Source: Clostridia bacterium (GTDB lineage: Bacteria; Bacillota; Clostridia; Oscillospirales; Acutalibacteraceae). Taken from it: a DNA stretch of 64,000 nt. The stretch lies in NCBI GenBank assembly GCA_017516445.1, contig JAFXCZ010000016.1:1-64000 (forward strand), read 5' to 3'. Each line of letters starts with the position of its first letter. Position 1 is the first letter of the stretch. Below the pieces are notes generated by a model. The model saw only the letters and a program-made list of their open reading frames with translations, made no database searches and had not been told where the DNA came from. Both the position numbers and the translations under genes were made by a program. Below, in pieces: positions 52,618-61,567 of this stretch.

Positions 52618-53457
52618 ATGCTAGTTAATTTAAAACAAATTATTGGTATGGCAGAAAAAGGCGGATACTGTATCCCTGCTTTTAATGTATATAACATTGA
52701 AACTGTTATGGGTGTTATCAAGGCTGCCGAAGAAGCTAAAGCTCCTGTTATTATTCAGGTTTATCCCCGTCTTGTAAATGAAGAGGTTGGTTATTATTTA
52801 GCTCCCGTTATTTTAGCGGCTGCTAAAAAGGCAACCGTTCCCGTATGTTTCCACCTTGACCACGGTCCTTCTGAATTAGAAGCTCAGAAGATTCTTTATT
52901 GGGGTGCTACAGGTATTATGTATGACGGTTCAGTTCATCCTTATGAAGAAAACGTTGCTAATACAAAACACATCGTTGATATCTGCTCCGCTATTGATGT
53001 AGGTGTTGAGGGTGAACTCGGTCATATTGGTAGTGTTAATGATGATTCTATGGAAGAGTATACTGACCCCCAAGAAGCTGCTGATTTCGTAAAGAAAACA
53101 GGCGTTTGCTGTCTTGCAGTTCTTATCGGTAACGCTCACGGTCATTATAAGAAAACTCCTAAACTTGACATCGAAAGAGTTAAGGCTATCAGAGAAGCCA
53201 CAGGCGGTATTCCGCTTGTTCTTCACGGCGGTTCAGGTATTCCTGATGACCAGGTTAAAGCCGCTATTAAGGCAGGTATCCGTAAAATGAACATCGGTAC
53301 TGATGTTTGCTGTGCGTTTGCAGAGGGTACTCTTGAAACACTTAATGACCCTAACAGAAGCCTCGCCATTGACCTATTTATGAAGAAGCCGATTGATACG
53401 GTTAAGGCATTGGCACTTGAGAAAATCAAGTTAGTCGGTGCAGACGGAAAGGCATAA
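52618..53457 (+). CDS. Class II ketose-bisphosphate aldolase (FbaA/GatY/IolJ-like)
   Basis: 279 residues. Zinc ligands are in CFHLDHGPS and VLIGNAHGHYKK; the phosphate site is in LHGGSGIPDDQVKAAI. The family cleaves ketose-1,6-bisphosphates or 2-deoxy-5-keto-gluconate-6-P. Its position between the Fe-S protein and PfkB kinase, followed by IolB, favours an IolJ-like role, releasing DHAP and an aldehyde acid. The gap to its neighbours is 2-3 bases. Confidence 0.9.
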   Translation: MLVNLKQIIGMAEKGGYCIPAFNVYNIETVMGVIKAAEEAKAPVIIQVYPRLVNEEVGYYLAPVILAAAKKATVPVCFHLDHGPSELEAQKILYWGATGIMYDGSVHPYEENVANTKHIVDICSAIDVGVEGELGHIGSVNDDSMEEYTDPQEAADFVKKTGVCCLAVLIGNAHGHYKKTPKLDIERVKAIREATGGIPLVLHGGSGIPDDQVKAAIKAGIRKMNIGTDVCCAFAEGTLETLNDPNRSLAIDLFMKKPIDTVKALALEKIKLVGADGKA

Positions 53458-53460
53458 ATT

Positions 53461-54372
53461 ATGGCTAAGATAGTAGGTATAGGTGCAAACGTATTTGACA
53501 CCCTTTATAATATCCCTACATACCCAACCGAAGATACTAAAATGAGAGCGACCGCCAGTAAAGTAGCTGGCGGTGGCCCCGTTGCTACAGGTCTTGTTGC
53601 GGCAAGTAAATTGGGCGAAGATACCGCGTATATTGGTGTTTTATCGGATGATAACGGCGGTAAGTTTTTAAAGGAAGATTTTATAAAATACGGTGTTAAT
53701 ACTGACTTTATAGAAATTAAATCTGGCTATCGTTCATTTGCATCGGTTTTATGGCTCTGTGCCGATACTGCAACACGTACTTGTGTTTTTGATAAGGGTG
53801 ATTTACCGCCTTTGGTGCTTGATGATGCACAAAAACAAGCCATTCGTGATGCACAATTACTTATGGTTGACGGTAATGAGATGGATGCGGCAGTAGAAGC
53901 AGCAAAAATCGCCCGTGAAAATGGAGTAAAAGTGCTTTACGATTGCGGCGGACTTTATGAGGGTGTTGAAAAGCTTTTAGCACTTACTGATATTATGATT
54001 CCGTCGGAGGAATTTTCGCTCGGTCACACAGGCTGTAAAACTGCCCAAGAGGCGGCTAAAAAGCTTTATGAAACCTATAGCCCCGAGGTTGTAGTTATCA
54101 CACAGGGAAAAAAAGGTGGACTTCTTTATGACGGTAATGGTATAATAAATTATCCCATTTATCCTGCAAAGGTTGTTGACTCAAACGGCTCAGGTGATGT
54201 ATTCCACGGTGCATTTGCGGCGGCAGTAGCAAAGGGCTATGATTTCCTTAAATGCTGTCATTTCAGTAGTGCGGTATCGGGACTTAAATGTATGGGTGTG
54301 GGTGCAAGAGAAAGTGTACCCGATTTTGAAACCACAAAGAATTACTTAAAGGAGAATGGTTATGAACTTTAA
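53461..54372 (+). CDS. PfkB-family carbohydrate kinase
   Basis: 303 residues, ribokinase fold. KVAGGGPVATGLVAASKLGE near residue 40 and the DxNGSGDVFHGAFAAAV anion-hole/catalytic aspartate near residue 240 are present. It phosphorylates a sugar or sugar acid, plausibly the IolB product. Its stop overlaps the IolB-like start by 11 bases. Confidence 0.9.
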   Translation: MAKIVGIGANVFDTLYNIPTYPTEDTKMRATASKVAGGGPVATGLVAASKLGEDTAYIGVLSDDNGGKFLKEDFIKYGVNTDFIEIKSGYRSFASVLWLCADTATRTCVFDKGDLPPLVLDDAQKQAIRDAQLLMVDGNEMDAAVEAAKIARENGVKVLYDCGGLYEGVEKLLALTDIMIPSEEFSLGHTGCKTAQEAAKKLYETYSPEVVVITQGKKGGLLYDGNGIINYPIYPAKVVDSNGSGDVFHGAFAAAVAKGYDFLKCCHFSSAVSGLKCMGVGARESVPDFETTKNYLKENGYEL

Positions 54373-55156
54373 GAAATCATATAAATCACAAAACGGCTAT
54401 ACACCTATTTGCAAAATTGGTGAGTGTTCTTTGAAGAAGCTTGAGTTTGGTATAATTGAGCTTGAAGCAGGTCAAAAGCTTCCTTTCAATACCGAGGATA
54501 AGGAAATTGCTTTCATTATGCTCGAAGGTCACTGCAACGTAGAAGTAAACGGTGAAAAATGGGAGAATATCGGTAACAGAATGACTGTTTTCGAAAACCG
54601 CAAGGCAGAAAGCTTTTATATGGGACGCGAGCAGGATTTAGTTATCGAGGCTATCGACCATATTAAGATTGCGGTTTGCGGTACTCCTGTAACTGAAAAG
54701 ACCGAGCCACAGGTACTCAGAGAGGACCATGTTGTATTAAAGCTTTTGGGTGAACCTCCATTTGAGAGAGAAACAAGCTTTATTATTGACGGTAACTCTA
54801 ATGCTAAAATTCTTACTATCGGTGAGGCTTATTGCACCGAGGGTAACTGGGCAGGCTTCCCGCCCCACAAGCACGATGAGGATAATATGCCTACAGAATG
54901 TATCGCAGAAGAAATATACTACTTCTTGTTTGACCCCAAGCAAGGCTTTGCCGTGCAGTGCCTTTATACTGCCGACGGTGAGCTTGATGAGGCTTACAGA
55001 GTAAAATATGACGAATTGGTAGAATTCCCTTACGGATATCATACCACCGTTGCAACCCCAGGCTATCAGACCTATTTCTTATGGCTTATGGCAGGGGATT
55101 ATCAGGGCTTTAATAGAAGTAATGACCCCGAACACGATTGGATTGTAAATAGATAA
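54362..55156 (+). CDS. iolB: IolB-type 5-deoxy-glucuronate isomerase
   Basis: 264 residues, a double cupin. FPPHKHDEDNMP and EEIYYFLFDPKQGF match IolB metal-binding residues, and EFPYGYHTTVATPGYQTYFLWLMAG the second cupin end with NDPEHDWI. In inositol breakdown IolB makes 2-deoxy-5-keto-gluconate, which IolC and IolJ process. Here the kinase and aldolase are directly upstream, but iolE and iolD are absent. ATG 54362 follows AAAGGAG by seven bases. Confidence 0.85.
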   Translation: MNFKKSYKSQNGYTPICKIGECSLKKLEFGIIELEAGQKLPFNTEDKEIAFIMLEGHCNVEVNGEKWENIGNRMTVFENRKAESFYMGREQDLVIEAIDHIKIAVCGTPVTEKTEPQVLREDHVVLKLLGEPPFERETSFIIDGNSNAKILTIGEAYCTEGNWAGFPPHKHDEDNMPTECIAEEIYYFLFDPKQGFAVQCLYTADGELDEAYRVKYDELVEFPYGYHTTVATPGYQTYFLWLMAGDYQGFNRSNDPEHDWIVNR

Positions 55157-55215
55157 GTTATTTTAGCAGAGATATGCTTTTCTGGGCATATCTCTGTTGT
55201 CAAAAGGTGTCTAAA

Positions 55216-56145
55216 ATGCAGGTTTTCTCAGCAACCCTTAACCAGATGTTTGTGTTGTTTACATTTATGGCTTTGGGTTATTTTTTAAATTACAAAAGCA
55301 TACTTCCGCTTAACACTTCAATTGCGGTATCGCGCCTTGAAACTAATGTTTTGGTGCCTTGCCTTGTGTTTAATACCTTTTATAAGTATTGCACGGTTAA
55401 AAATATGAGCGAAAAGTGGCTTTATATTGTTTACGGGTTGGCAATAACCGTAGTATCAATTATAATAGGTGTGCTATTATCCAAGCTTTTTGCAAAGGAC
55501 AGTTATTTGCAAAAAATTTACACCTATTCGTTTGCTGTTGCCAATTTCAGCTTTATGGGTAATGCGGTAGTATTGGGCATTTTCGGCGAGGATATATTGT
55601 TTGATTATATGATTTTCACCTTGCCTCTTTGCCTTTATGTGTATTCGTTTGGCACAGCTTCGCTTATACCTAAAAAAGAAAATCAAAAAAATAAATTTTC
55701 TCTTAAGGTGTTTTTAAACCCTATTTGTATTTCAATGCTTCTCGGCGGGGTAGCAGGTATAACAGGCTTGCCTATACCAAAATTTTTAATAACTGCAGTT
55801 TCCTCTGCGGGAGCGTGTATGTCGCCTTTAGCGATGATTCTTACAGGCTTTATTGTGGCAAATTTCAGCCTGAAAAAGCTTTTAAGGGTAAAGAGGATAT
55901 ACTTAGCCTCGATTTTACGTCTTATAATACTGCCTCTAATATTTGTGCTCGTTTTAAAGCTTATAGGTACGGATGACAGTATTGTTATGCTTACCCTTTG
56001 CGCCACTGCAATGCCGTTGGGACTTAATACAGTTGTTTTTCCTGCGGCTTATGAAGGTGATACCACACCGGGAGCTAGTATGGCGCTTATTTCACACGTG
56101 ATGTCTATCATTACAATTCCTGTAATGTTTGCAATATTTATATAA
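55216..56145 (+). CDS. AEC-family transporter
   Basis: 309 residues, about ten hydrophobic segments, same family as 33243-34160 but different sequence. FTFMALGYFLNYKSILPLNTS and FANFSFMGNAVVLG-like segments are typical. It could export an acidic end product of the pathway or import the substrate. ATG 55216 is chosen; a hairpin (CAGAGATATGC/GCATATCTCTG, about 55167-55195) lies just upstream and may lower expression of the distal genes. Confidence 0.88.
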   Translation: MQVFSATLNQMFVLFTFMALGYFLNYKSILPLNTSIAVSRLETNVLVPCLVFNTFYKYCTVKNMSEKWLYIVYGLAITVVSIIIGVLLSKLFAKDSYLQKIYTYSFAVANFSFMGNAVVLGIFGEDILFDYMIFTLPLCLYVYSFGTASLIPKKENQKNKFSLKVFLNPICISMLLGGVAGITGLPIPKFLITAVSSAGACMSPLAMILTGFIVANFSLKKLLRVKRIYLASILRLIILPLIFVLVLKLIGTDDSIVMLTLCATAMPLGLNTVVFPAAYEGDTTPGASMALISHVMSIITIPVMFAIFI

Positions 56146-56160
56146 AAGGAGATATAGCTT

Positions 56161-57630
56161 ATGAAATATCTTTTAGGTATAGATTTCGGCGGCGGTGCTT
56201 CTAAGGCTACGCTTATTGACGAGGGCGGAAAAATTATTGCCGATAATACTGTTGAATATCCTACTCTTTACCCCGAAAACGGCGCTTGCGAGCAAAATCC
56301 GCAGGATTGGATTAATGCTCTTTGCGAAAACAGTAAGGCTTTGCTTTCAAAAAGCGGTATTGATAGCGGGGATATTTTGGCAGTGGCAATTGACTCTGCA
56401 ACACATACTTCTCTTGTGTGTGACGGTGATTTTAAACCGCTTAGAAACGCTATTCACTGGACTGATACCCGTTCAAGAAAGCAAGCAGATAAATTGCGTG
56501 AAGAATTGGGCGAAGAAATATTCAAAAAGACTTTCCATAAGCCCGATACTATATGGACTCTACCTCAACTTAATTGGCTTAAAGAAACCGAGCCCCAAAT
56601 TTTTGAGAAAATCAAATATATTTTCTTCGAAAAGGACTATGTGAGATATTACCTAACAGGTGTTTTTTGTACCGATTATATTGAGGCAGAGGGCAGTATG
56701 CTCTTTGACTGCAATAAATTGGAGTGGGACAAAGAGCTTTGTAAATTGGCAGGCATAACTACCGATATGTTACCTCCAATCGTTAAACCTACCGATATTA
56801 TCGGTAAGGTGACCGAAGAAGCATCAAAAACCACAGGGTTAAAAGAGAGTACACCTGTTATTTGCGGTACTACTGATACGGTTATGGAGGTATTTGCCTC
56901 GGGCGCAGTAAGTAAGGGTGATGTTACAGTTAAGCTTGCAACTGCAGGCAGAATTTGTGTTATAACCGACAAGCCTTATCCTGACAGACATTTGGTTAAC
57001 TATTCGCATATTGCTGACGGTCTTTGGTATCCCGGCACTGCTACAAAATCCTGTGCCGCTTCGTACCGTTGGTATAGGGATACCTTTGGCGGTGAATACA
57101 AAGAACTTGATAGCGGTGCGGCTGAGATTTCTATCGGCTGTGACGGTATGATTTTCCATCCCTATCTTAACGGCGAACTCACACCCTACGCTGACCCAAT
57201 GCTCTGTGGTAGCTTTACAGGTGTTCGCGCTACTCATACCAAGGCGCATTTTACCCGTGCAGTGCTTGAGGGTGTGGCTTATTCCTTGCTTGATAGTAAA
57301 TTATATTTAGATAGCCTTAACATTCCGTACAATACGGTTGCTACTGCAATCGGCGGTGGCACAAAGGGTAAGCTTTGGCGCCAGATGATTGCCGATGCTT
57401 TAGGTATTGCTCTTAAAACTACCGAAAGCTCGGATTCATCCTTTGGCTCTGCTATGCTTGCGGGTATTGCTGTAGGTGTATTTAAGGATGCTAAGGATGC
57501 GGTAGAAAAGTGTGTTAAGGAAGTAGATATTACATATCCAAACAGTGATAACACCCCCAAATACCAAAAGGTATTTGAAAGCTATAAAAAAATTCACGAT
57601 GCATTAGCACCGATTTATAATGAGAGATAA
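56161..57630 (+). CDS. FGGY-family carbohydrate kinase (xylulokinase-like)
   Basis: 489 residues. LLGIDFGGGASKATLIDEGG is the N-terminal ATPase motif, and VICGTTDTVMEVFASG and IGGGTKGKLWRQMIADA are FGGY signatures. It phosphorylates a ketose, probably the product of the first-gene isomerase. It shares only two bases of gap with the ETF gene that follows. Confidence 0.92.
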   Translation: MKYLLGIDFGGGASKATLIDEGGKIIADNTVEYPTLYPENGACEQNPQDWINALCENSKALLSKSGIDSGDILAVAIDSATHTSLVCDGDFKPLRNAIHWTDTRSRKQADKLREELGEEIFKKTFHKPDTIWTLPQLNWLKETEPQIFEKIKYIFFEKDYVRYYLTGVFCTDYIEAEGSMLFDCNKLEWDKELCKLAGITTDMLPPIVKPTDIIGKVTEEASKTTGLKESTPVICGTTDTVMEVFASGAVSKGDVTVKLATAGRICVITDKPYPDRHLVNYSHIADGLWYPGTATKSCAASYRWYRDTFGGEYKELDSGAAEISIGCDGMIFHPYLNGELTPYADPMLCGSFTGVRATHTKAHFTRAVLEGVAYSLLDSKLYLDSLNIPYNTVATAIGGGTKGKLWRQMIADALGIALKTTESSDSSFGSAMLAGIAVGVFKDAKDAVEKCVKEVDITYPNSDNTPKYQKVFESYKKIHDALAPIYNER

Positions 57631-57631
57631 T

Positions 57632-59014
57632 ATGAAAATATTAGTTTGTATCCGTCAGGGGCTTGACGGTGAAATAAACCCATTCGATGCCTGTGCTTAT
57701 GAAGAGGCATTAAAGGTAAAAAATGCAGAAGTTATACTTTTAAGTATGGGACCTCAATCGGCTAAGGACTTCCTTTTAAGACTTACACGTCTTGGAGCTA
57801 AAAAGGCAATTTTATTGTCCGATAAGGTATTTGCCGGTGCTGATACCTTGGCTACTGCTTACACCTTGTCACTTGCGGTTAAAAAAATAAACCCCGACCT
57901 TGTTTTTTGCGGAAGACAAACCCTCGTTGGCGATACTGCTCAGACAGGGCCTATGCTTTCGGTTTTGGCTCAAACACAGCTTATTACTAATGTTATGAGT
58001 ATTGACGAAATAGGGGAAACAGTAACCTGTACTACCCGTGACAATGGTATTCAAACGGTGACTTTGCCCGCACTTCTTACAATTGAGCGTATTAACAATT
58101 TAAGACTGCCTAGCATAATGTCAAAATTAGGCGAGGTTGAAGTTTGGTCGGCGGAGGATATTGGTGCCGACAAAGAAAAATGCGGTCTTGCAGGTTCGCC
58201 TACAAGGGTTGTAAAAACCTTCCAGAATGAGTCGGGCAAGAGAAAGTGTAAATTTATTACTGATAATGAACTACCGCAAGTTATATCCGAAGCCTTGAAA
58301 AAGCAAAATGAAGATATAGTTAAAACCCAACTGAGTTCACAAAAGCTCAGTAAGGTATTTATTGTGGGTGAGGGACCTCGTCCTTTTGCCGAAACAGTAA
58401 GTGATGACATTACTATTTTGCCCCTTACTAATGCCGAAGATTTGGCACAAAAAATAACCGAATTAAAGCCTAATGCTGTGCTTTGGGGTAGTGATTCGCT
58501 TTCTAAAAAGGTATCGGCTCAGGTTGGCGCAATGTTAGGTCTTGGTCTTTGTGCTGATTGTACCTTGCTTGAAACCGACGGCGAAGAACTTTATATGTAC
58601 CGCCCTGCACTTTCGGGCAGTGTTATTGCAAAAATCGTAAGCTGCACTAAACCCGCAATGGCAACAGTTCGAACTACCCAAAACGCTTCTGACGTAGTAG
58701 TGGCGGCAGGCTACGGCGCAAGGGATTTCCTTGATTTAGTAAAGGCATTTGCAGATAAAATCGGTGCAGATATGGCGACAACCCGAAAGGCTGTAGATAA
58801 TGATATCTTACCTTATAATATGCAGGTAGGCTTAACGGGTAAAACCGTAAGTCCGCCTGTGTATATAGCTGTCGGTGTTTCGGGTGCAGTGCATCATATT
58901 GCAGGTATGCAAAGAGCGGGTACCGTTATTGCAATAAATCCTGACAAAGACGCTCCAATTTTCGATTATGCCGATTACGGAATTTTGGGTGACGCAAGGG
59001 AAGTGCTTAAATGA
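57632..59014 (+). CDS. Fused electron transfer flavoprotein, EtfB-EtfA
   Basis: 460 residues. The first half is beta-like: MKILVCIRQGLDGEINPFDA, then VFCGRQTLVGDTAQTGPMLS and RINNLRLPSIMSK. The second half is the alpha C-terminal FAD domain: MYRPALSGSVIAKI, VVVAAGYGARDF, and GVSGAVHHIAGMQRAGTVIAIN with DKDAPIFDYADYGI. Normal ETF is two genes; here both are one chain of near-minimal size, so the alpha N-terminal half is much reduced. It should accept electrons from the flavoprotein/Fe-S pair. Whether it can bifurcate cannot be told. Confidence 0.88.
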   Translation: MKILVCIRQGLDGEINPFDACAYEEALKVKNAEVILLSMGPQSAKDFLLRLTRLGAKKAILLSDKVFAGADTLATAYTLSLAVKKINPDLVFCGRQTLVGDTAQTGPMLSVLAQTQLITNVMSIDEIGETVTCTTRDNGIQTVTLPALLTIERINNLRLPSIMSKLGEVEVWSAEDIGADKEKCGLAGSPTRVVKTFQNESGKRKCKFITDNELPQVISEALKKQNEDIVKTQLSSQKLSKVFIVGEGPRPFAETVSDDITILPLTNAEDLAQKITELKPNAVLWGSDSLSKKVSAQVGAMLGLGLCADCTLLETDGEELYMYRPALSGSVIAKIVSCTKPAMATVRTTQNASDVVVAAGYGARDFLDLVKAFADKIGADMATTRKAVDNDILPYNMQVGLTGKTVSPPVYIAVGVSGAVHHIAGMQRAGTVIAINPDKDAPIFDYADYGILGDAREVLK

Positions 59015-59886
59015 TGGTGGAAAGATTAAATCCGCAATGTATTACTTGTCTTTTGAATAAGCATTTAAAAAATGTTCCCGAAAGGCTTTCAAAGGCTGAG
59101 GTTTTGGATTATATGCAGGGAATTTTGAAGATTGTCGGTAATGCGGACATTAGTAAGAGTGCGCCCGAAATAGTAGAACAGATTAACAAATTCAAGGCAA
59201 GCTTTGGTGAAACGGTTGATTTTTCGGAAATCAAACGCTATTTTAACGCTCTTTTGCTCTCTTTGGAAGAGGAAATTGAGGCTGTGATAGAGCGCTCTGA
59301 AAATCCTTTGAAGACTGCCGTAAAATATGCTATGGCGGGGAATTTTATAGATTTTGGCGCAATGGAAAATGTTTCTGAAAGCGAACTCAAAGAAAAGCTA
59401 AAAAATGCTAACGATATAAAGGTTAGTGAGTCGGAATTTGAAAGCTTTAAAAATGAGATTTTATCTTCAGGGAAACTGGTTTATCTTACCGACAACTGCG
59501 GTGAAATTGTGCTTGATAAACTGCTTATAAAGCAGATATTAAAGCTTAATGAAAATATATGTATAAATGTTATAGTGCGCGGAAAGCCTGTACTTAATGA
59601 TTGCACACTGGATGATGCTAAACAAACAGGCTTAGATAAATTAGTTTCGGTTTTAGGTAACGGTACTGCGGTAGCAGGCACCTGTCTTGAAAAAATTTCT
59701 GATAATGCTAAAGAATTGATTGACAATGCTGACATAATAATATCTAAAGGTCAGGGTAATTTTGAAACGCTTCACCACTGCGGTAAAAATATATATTATC
59801 TATTTTTATGCAAATGTAAAATGTTTGCGGAGCGTTTTGGTGTAGATGCATTCACAGGAATGTTTATAAATGATATGCGGTTATAA
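59011..59886 (+). CDS. DUF89/ARMT1-like damage-control phosphatase
   Basis: 291 residues. CITCLLN near the start, then YLTDNCGEIVLDKLLI, VRGKPVLNDCTLDDA and ISKGQGNFETLHH form the metal-phosphatase core of DUF89. The family hydrolyses damaged or excess sugar phosphates such as fructose-1-P. As last gene in a kinase-rich operon it may clear a misphosphorylated intermediate. It overlaps the ETF stop by four bases (ATGA). Confidence 0.9.
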   Translation: MMVERLNPQCITCLLNKHLKNVPERLSKAEVLDYMQGILKIVGNADISKSAPEIVEQINKFKASFGETVDFSEIKRYFNALLLSLEEEIEAVIERSENPLKTAVKYAMAGNFIDFGAMENVSESELKEKLKNANDIKVSESEFESFKNEILSSGKLVYLTDNCGEIVLDKLLIKQILKLNENICINVIVRGKPVLNDCTLDDAKQTGLDKLVSVLGNGTAVAGTCLEKISDNAKELIDNADIIISKGQGNFETLHHCGKNIYYLFLCKCKMFAERFGVDAFTGMFINDMRL

Positions 59887-59887
59887 A

Positions 59888-59918
59888 AAGAGAGAAGTGT
59901 TTGCTTCTCTCTTTTTTT
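59888..59918 (+). terminator. Terminator of the 48646-59886 operon
   Basis: AAGAGAGAAG pairs with CTTCTCTCTT around TGTTTG, followed by seven T. Confidence 0.88.
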
Positions 59919-60084
59919 ATGTTAGTTTTGAAGCTTCGGTTTTTAAATTTAATTGCTTAGTTTCGCCGACTAAAACTGCAATTAGGGCAATACAGTTACA
60001 AAACAGGACAATTGAGTGCATAGAAATTAAAGAAAAATATGTATATAATAGAATTAACATAATTTTTCGAAAGGAAGCGGTTTA

Positions 60085-61431
60085 ATGTCAAAATTAGCAT
60101 TATTCGGAGGAGAAAAGGCTATAAAAACAAATAATCCTGATATGTTTAAATGGCCGATTATTACTTCTGAGGACGAAGAAGCTGTACTCCAGGTATTGAG
60201 AGACGGTAAAATGAGTAACTACGATATCAGCATGAAGTTTGAAAAAGAATTTGCTGAATGGATTGGTGTAAAGTATGCGTTAACCTTTAATAACGGTACT
60301 TCTTCTTTACAGGCTGCTATGTACGGCGCAGGTGTTCGTCGTGGCGATGAGATTATCTGCCCTTCTATTACATATTGGGCTTCTTGTACACAGGCTTATT
60401 CATTGGGAGCTACTGTTGTATTCGCAAATGTTCTTGAGGATACCTTGTGTATCGACCCTGATGATATTGAGGCTAAGATTACACCCAGAACAAAGGCTAT
60501 TGTTGTTGTTCACTATTTGGCTCATCCTTGCGATATGGACCGTATAATGGAAATCGCCCAGAAGCATAATATTAAGGTAATTGAGGACCTTTCACACGCA
60601 CAGGGCGGTATGTATAAGGGTAGAAGACTTGGTACAATCGGCCACGTTTGCGGTATGTCTATGATGACAGGTAAATCCTTTGCTACAGGTGAAGGCGGTA
60701 TGCTTATCACTAACGACAGAGAGATTTATGAGCACGCAATGGTATTAGGTCACTATGAAAGATATAAGAAAGAAAATATTGAATGTGAAGACTTAAAGCC
60801 TTTCGCAGGCTTACCATTCGGCGGTTATAAGTACAGAATGCATCAGTTAAGCTCTGCTGTAGGACGTGTTCAGTTAAAGTATTATGATGAAAGATGTGCT
60901 GAAATCCGTAAGGCTATGAACTACTTCTATGATTTACTTGAAGGTGTTCCCGGTATTAAGACCAACCGTGTTGACGAAAGCACGGGCTCAAATATGGCAG
61001 GCTTCTATGCTGCACGCGCTATTTATAAGCCTGAAGAGTTAGGCGGTTTGTCGGTTACACGCTTCTGCGAGGCTGTACGTGCAGAGGGCTTCCTTGATTG
61101 TACACCCGGCTGTAATGCTGCGTTGCATACACATTCACTCTTCCAGACCTGTGACGTTTATAATGACGGCAAGCCTACCAGAATTGCAAACTCTCCTGAG
61201 GATATCAGAAAGTTTGACGATAATCTTCAGCACGCTGAAACTATCGGCTCAAAGCACTTCCAGGTTCCGTGGTTTAAGAAGTTTATTCCCAGTGAGATTG
61301 AAGAATATGCAAATGCCTTTAAGAAGGTTGCAGAAAATTACAAAGAATTGTTAGAGGGTGACCCTGGTGACCCTGCAACCATCGGCGGTTGGCATTTCTT
61401 TAAGCATTCTGAAAAGAAAGATAAAAATTAA
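60085..61431 (+). CDS. DegT/DnrJ/EryC1/StrS family aminotransferase
   Basis: 448 residues, PLP-dependent fold type I. The PLP-lysine is in MMTGKSFATGEGGM (residue 197), aspartate in IEDLSHAQG (168). LALFGGEKAI opens. It would transaminate a keto sugar or keto cyclitol. TATAAT at 60044-60049 is the likely -10. It follows the sugar-operon terminator and precedes a second AraC gene. Confidence 0.9.
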   Translation: MSKLALFGGEKAIKTNNPDMFKWPIITSEDEEAVLQVLRDGKMSNYDISMKFEKEFAEWIGVKYALTFNNGTSSLQAAMYGAGVRRGDEIICPSITYWASCTQAYSLGATVVFANVLEDTLCIDPDDIEAKITPRTKAIVVVHYLAHPCDMDRIMEIAQKHNIKVIEDLSHAQGGMYKGRRLGTIGHVCGMSMMTGKSFATGEGGMLITNDREIYEHAMVLGHYERYKKENIECEDLKPFAGLPFGGYKYRMHQLSSAVGRVQLKYYDERCAEIRKAMNYFYDLLEGVPGIKTNRVDESTGSNMAGFYAARAIYKPEELGGLSVTRFCEAVRAEGFLDCTPGCNAALHTHSLFQTCDVYNDGKPTRIANSPEDIRKFDDNLQHAETIGSKHFQVPWFKKFIPSEIEEYANAFKKVAENYKELLEGDPGDPATIGGWHFFKHSEKKDKN

Positions 61432-61460
61432 ACAGTTTTAATTTGGTAATAAGTTTTTGT

Positions 61461-61489
61461 TTATATAAAATCTAAGAAATTTTATATAA
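61461..61489. promoter_or_regulatory. AT-rich inverted repeat before the second AraC gene
   Basis: TTATATAAAAT (61461-61471) and ATTTTATATAA (61479-61489) with a 7-base loop; no T-run follows, so operator or transcript-end structure is more likely than a strong terminator. Confidence 0.45.
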
Positions 61490-61567
61490 TCCCGTATATA
61501 CTTTGTAAAAATTCCTGTTAAAATTGAATTGGCAAGTGCATAACTCTTTAATACAGAGGTGAAAAAA

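Noticed and set aside
56195..56644. 149-residue frame inside the FGGY kinase gene
   Set aside because: Alternative-frame shadow of a clear kinase.
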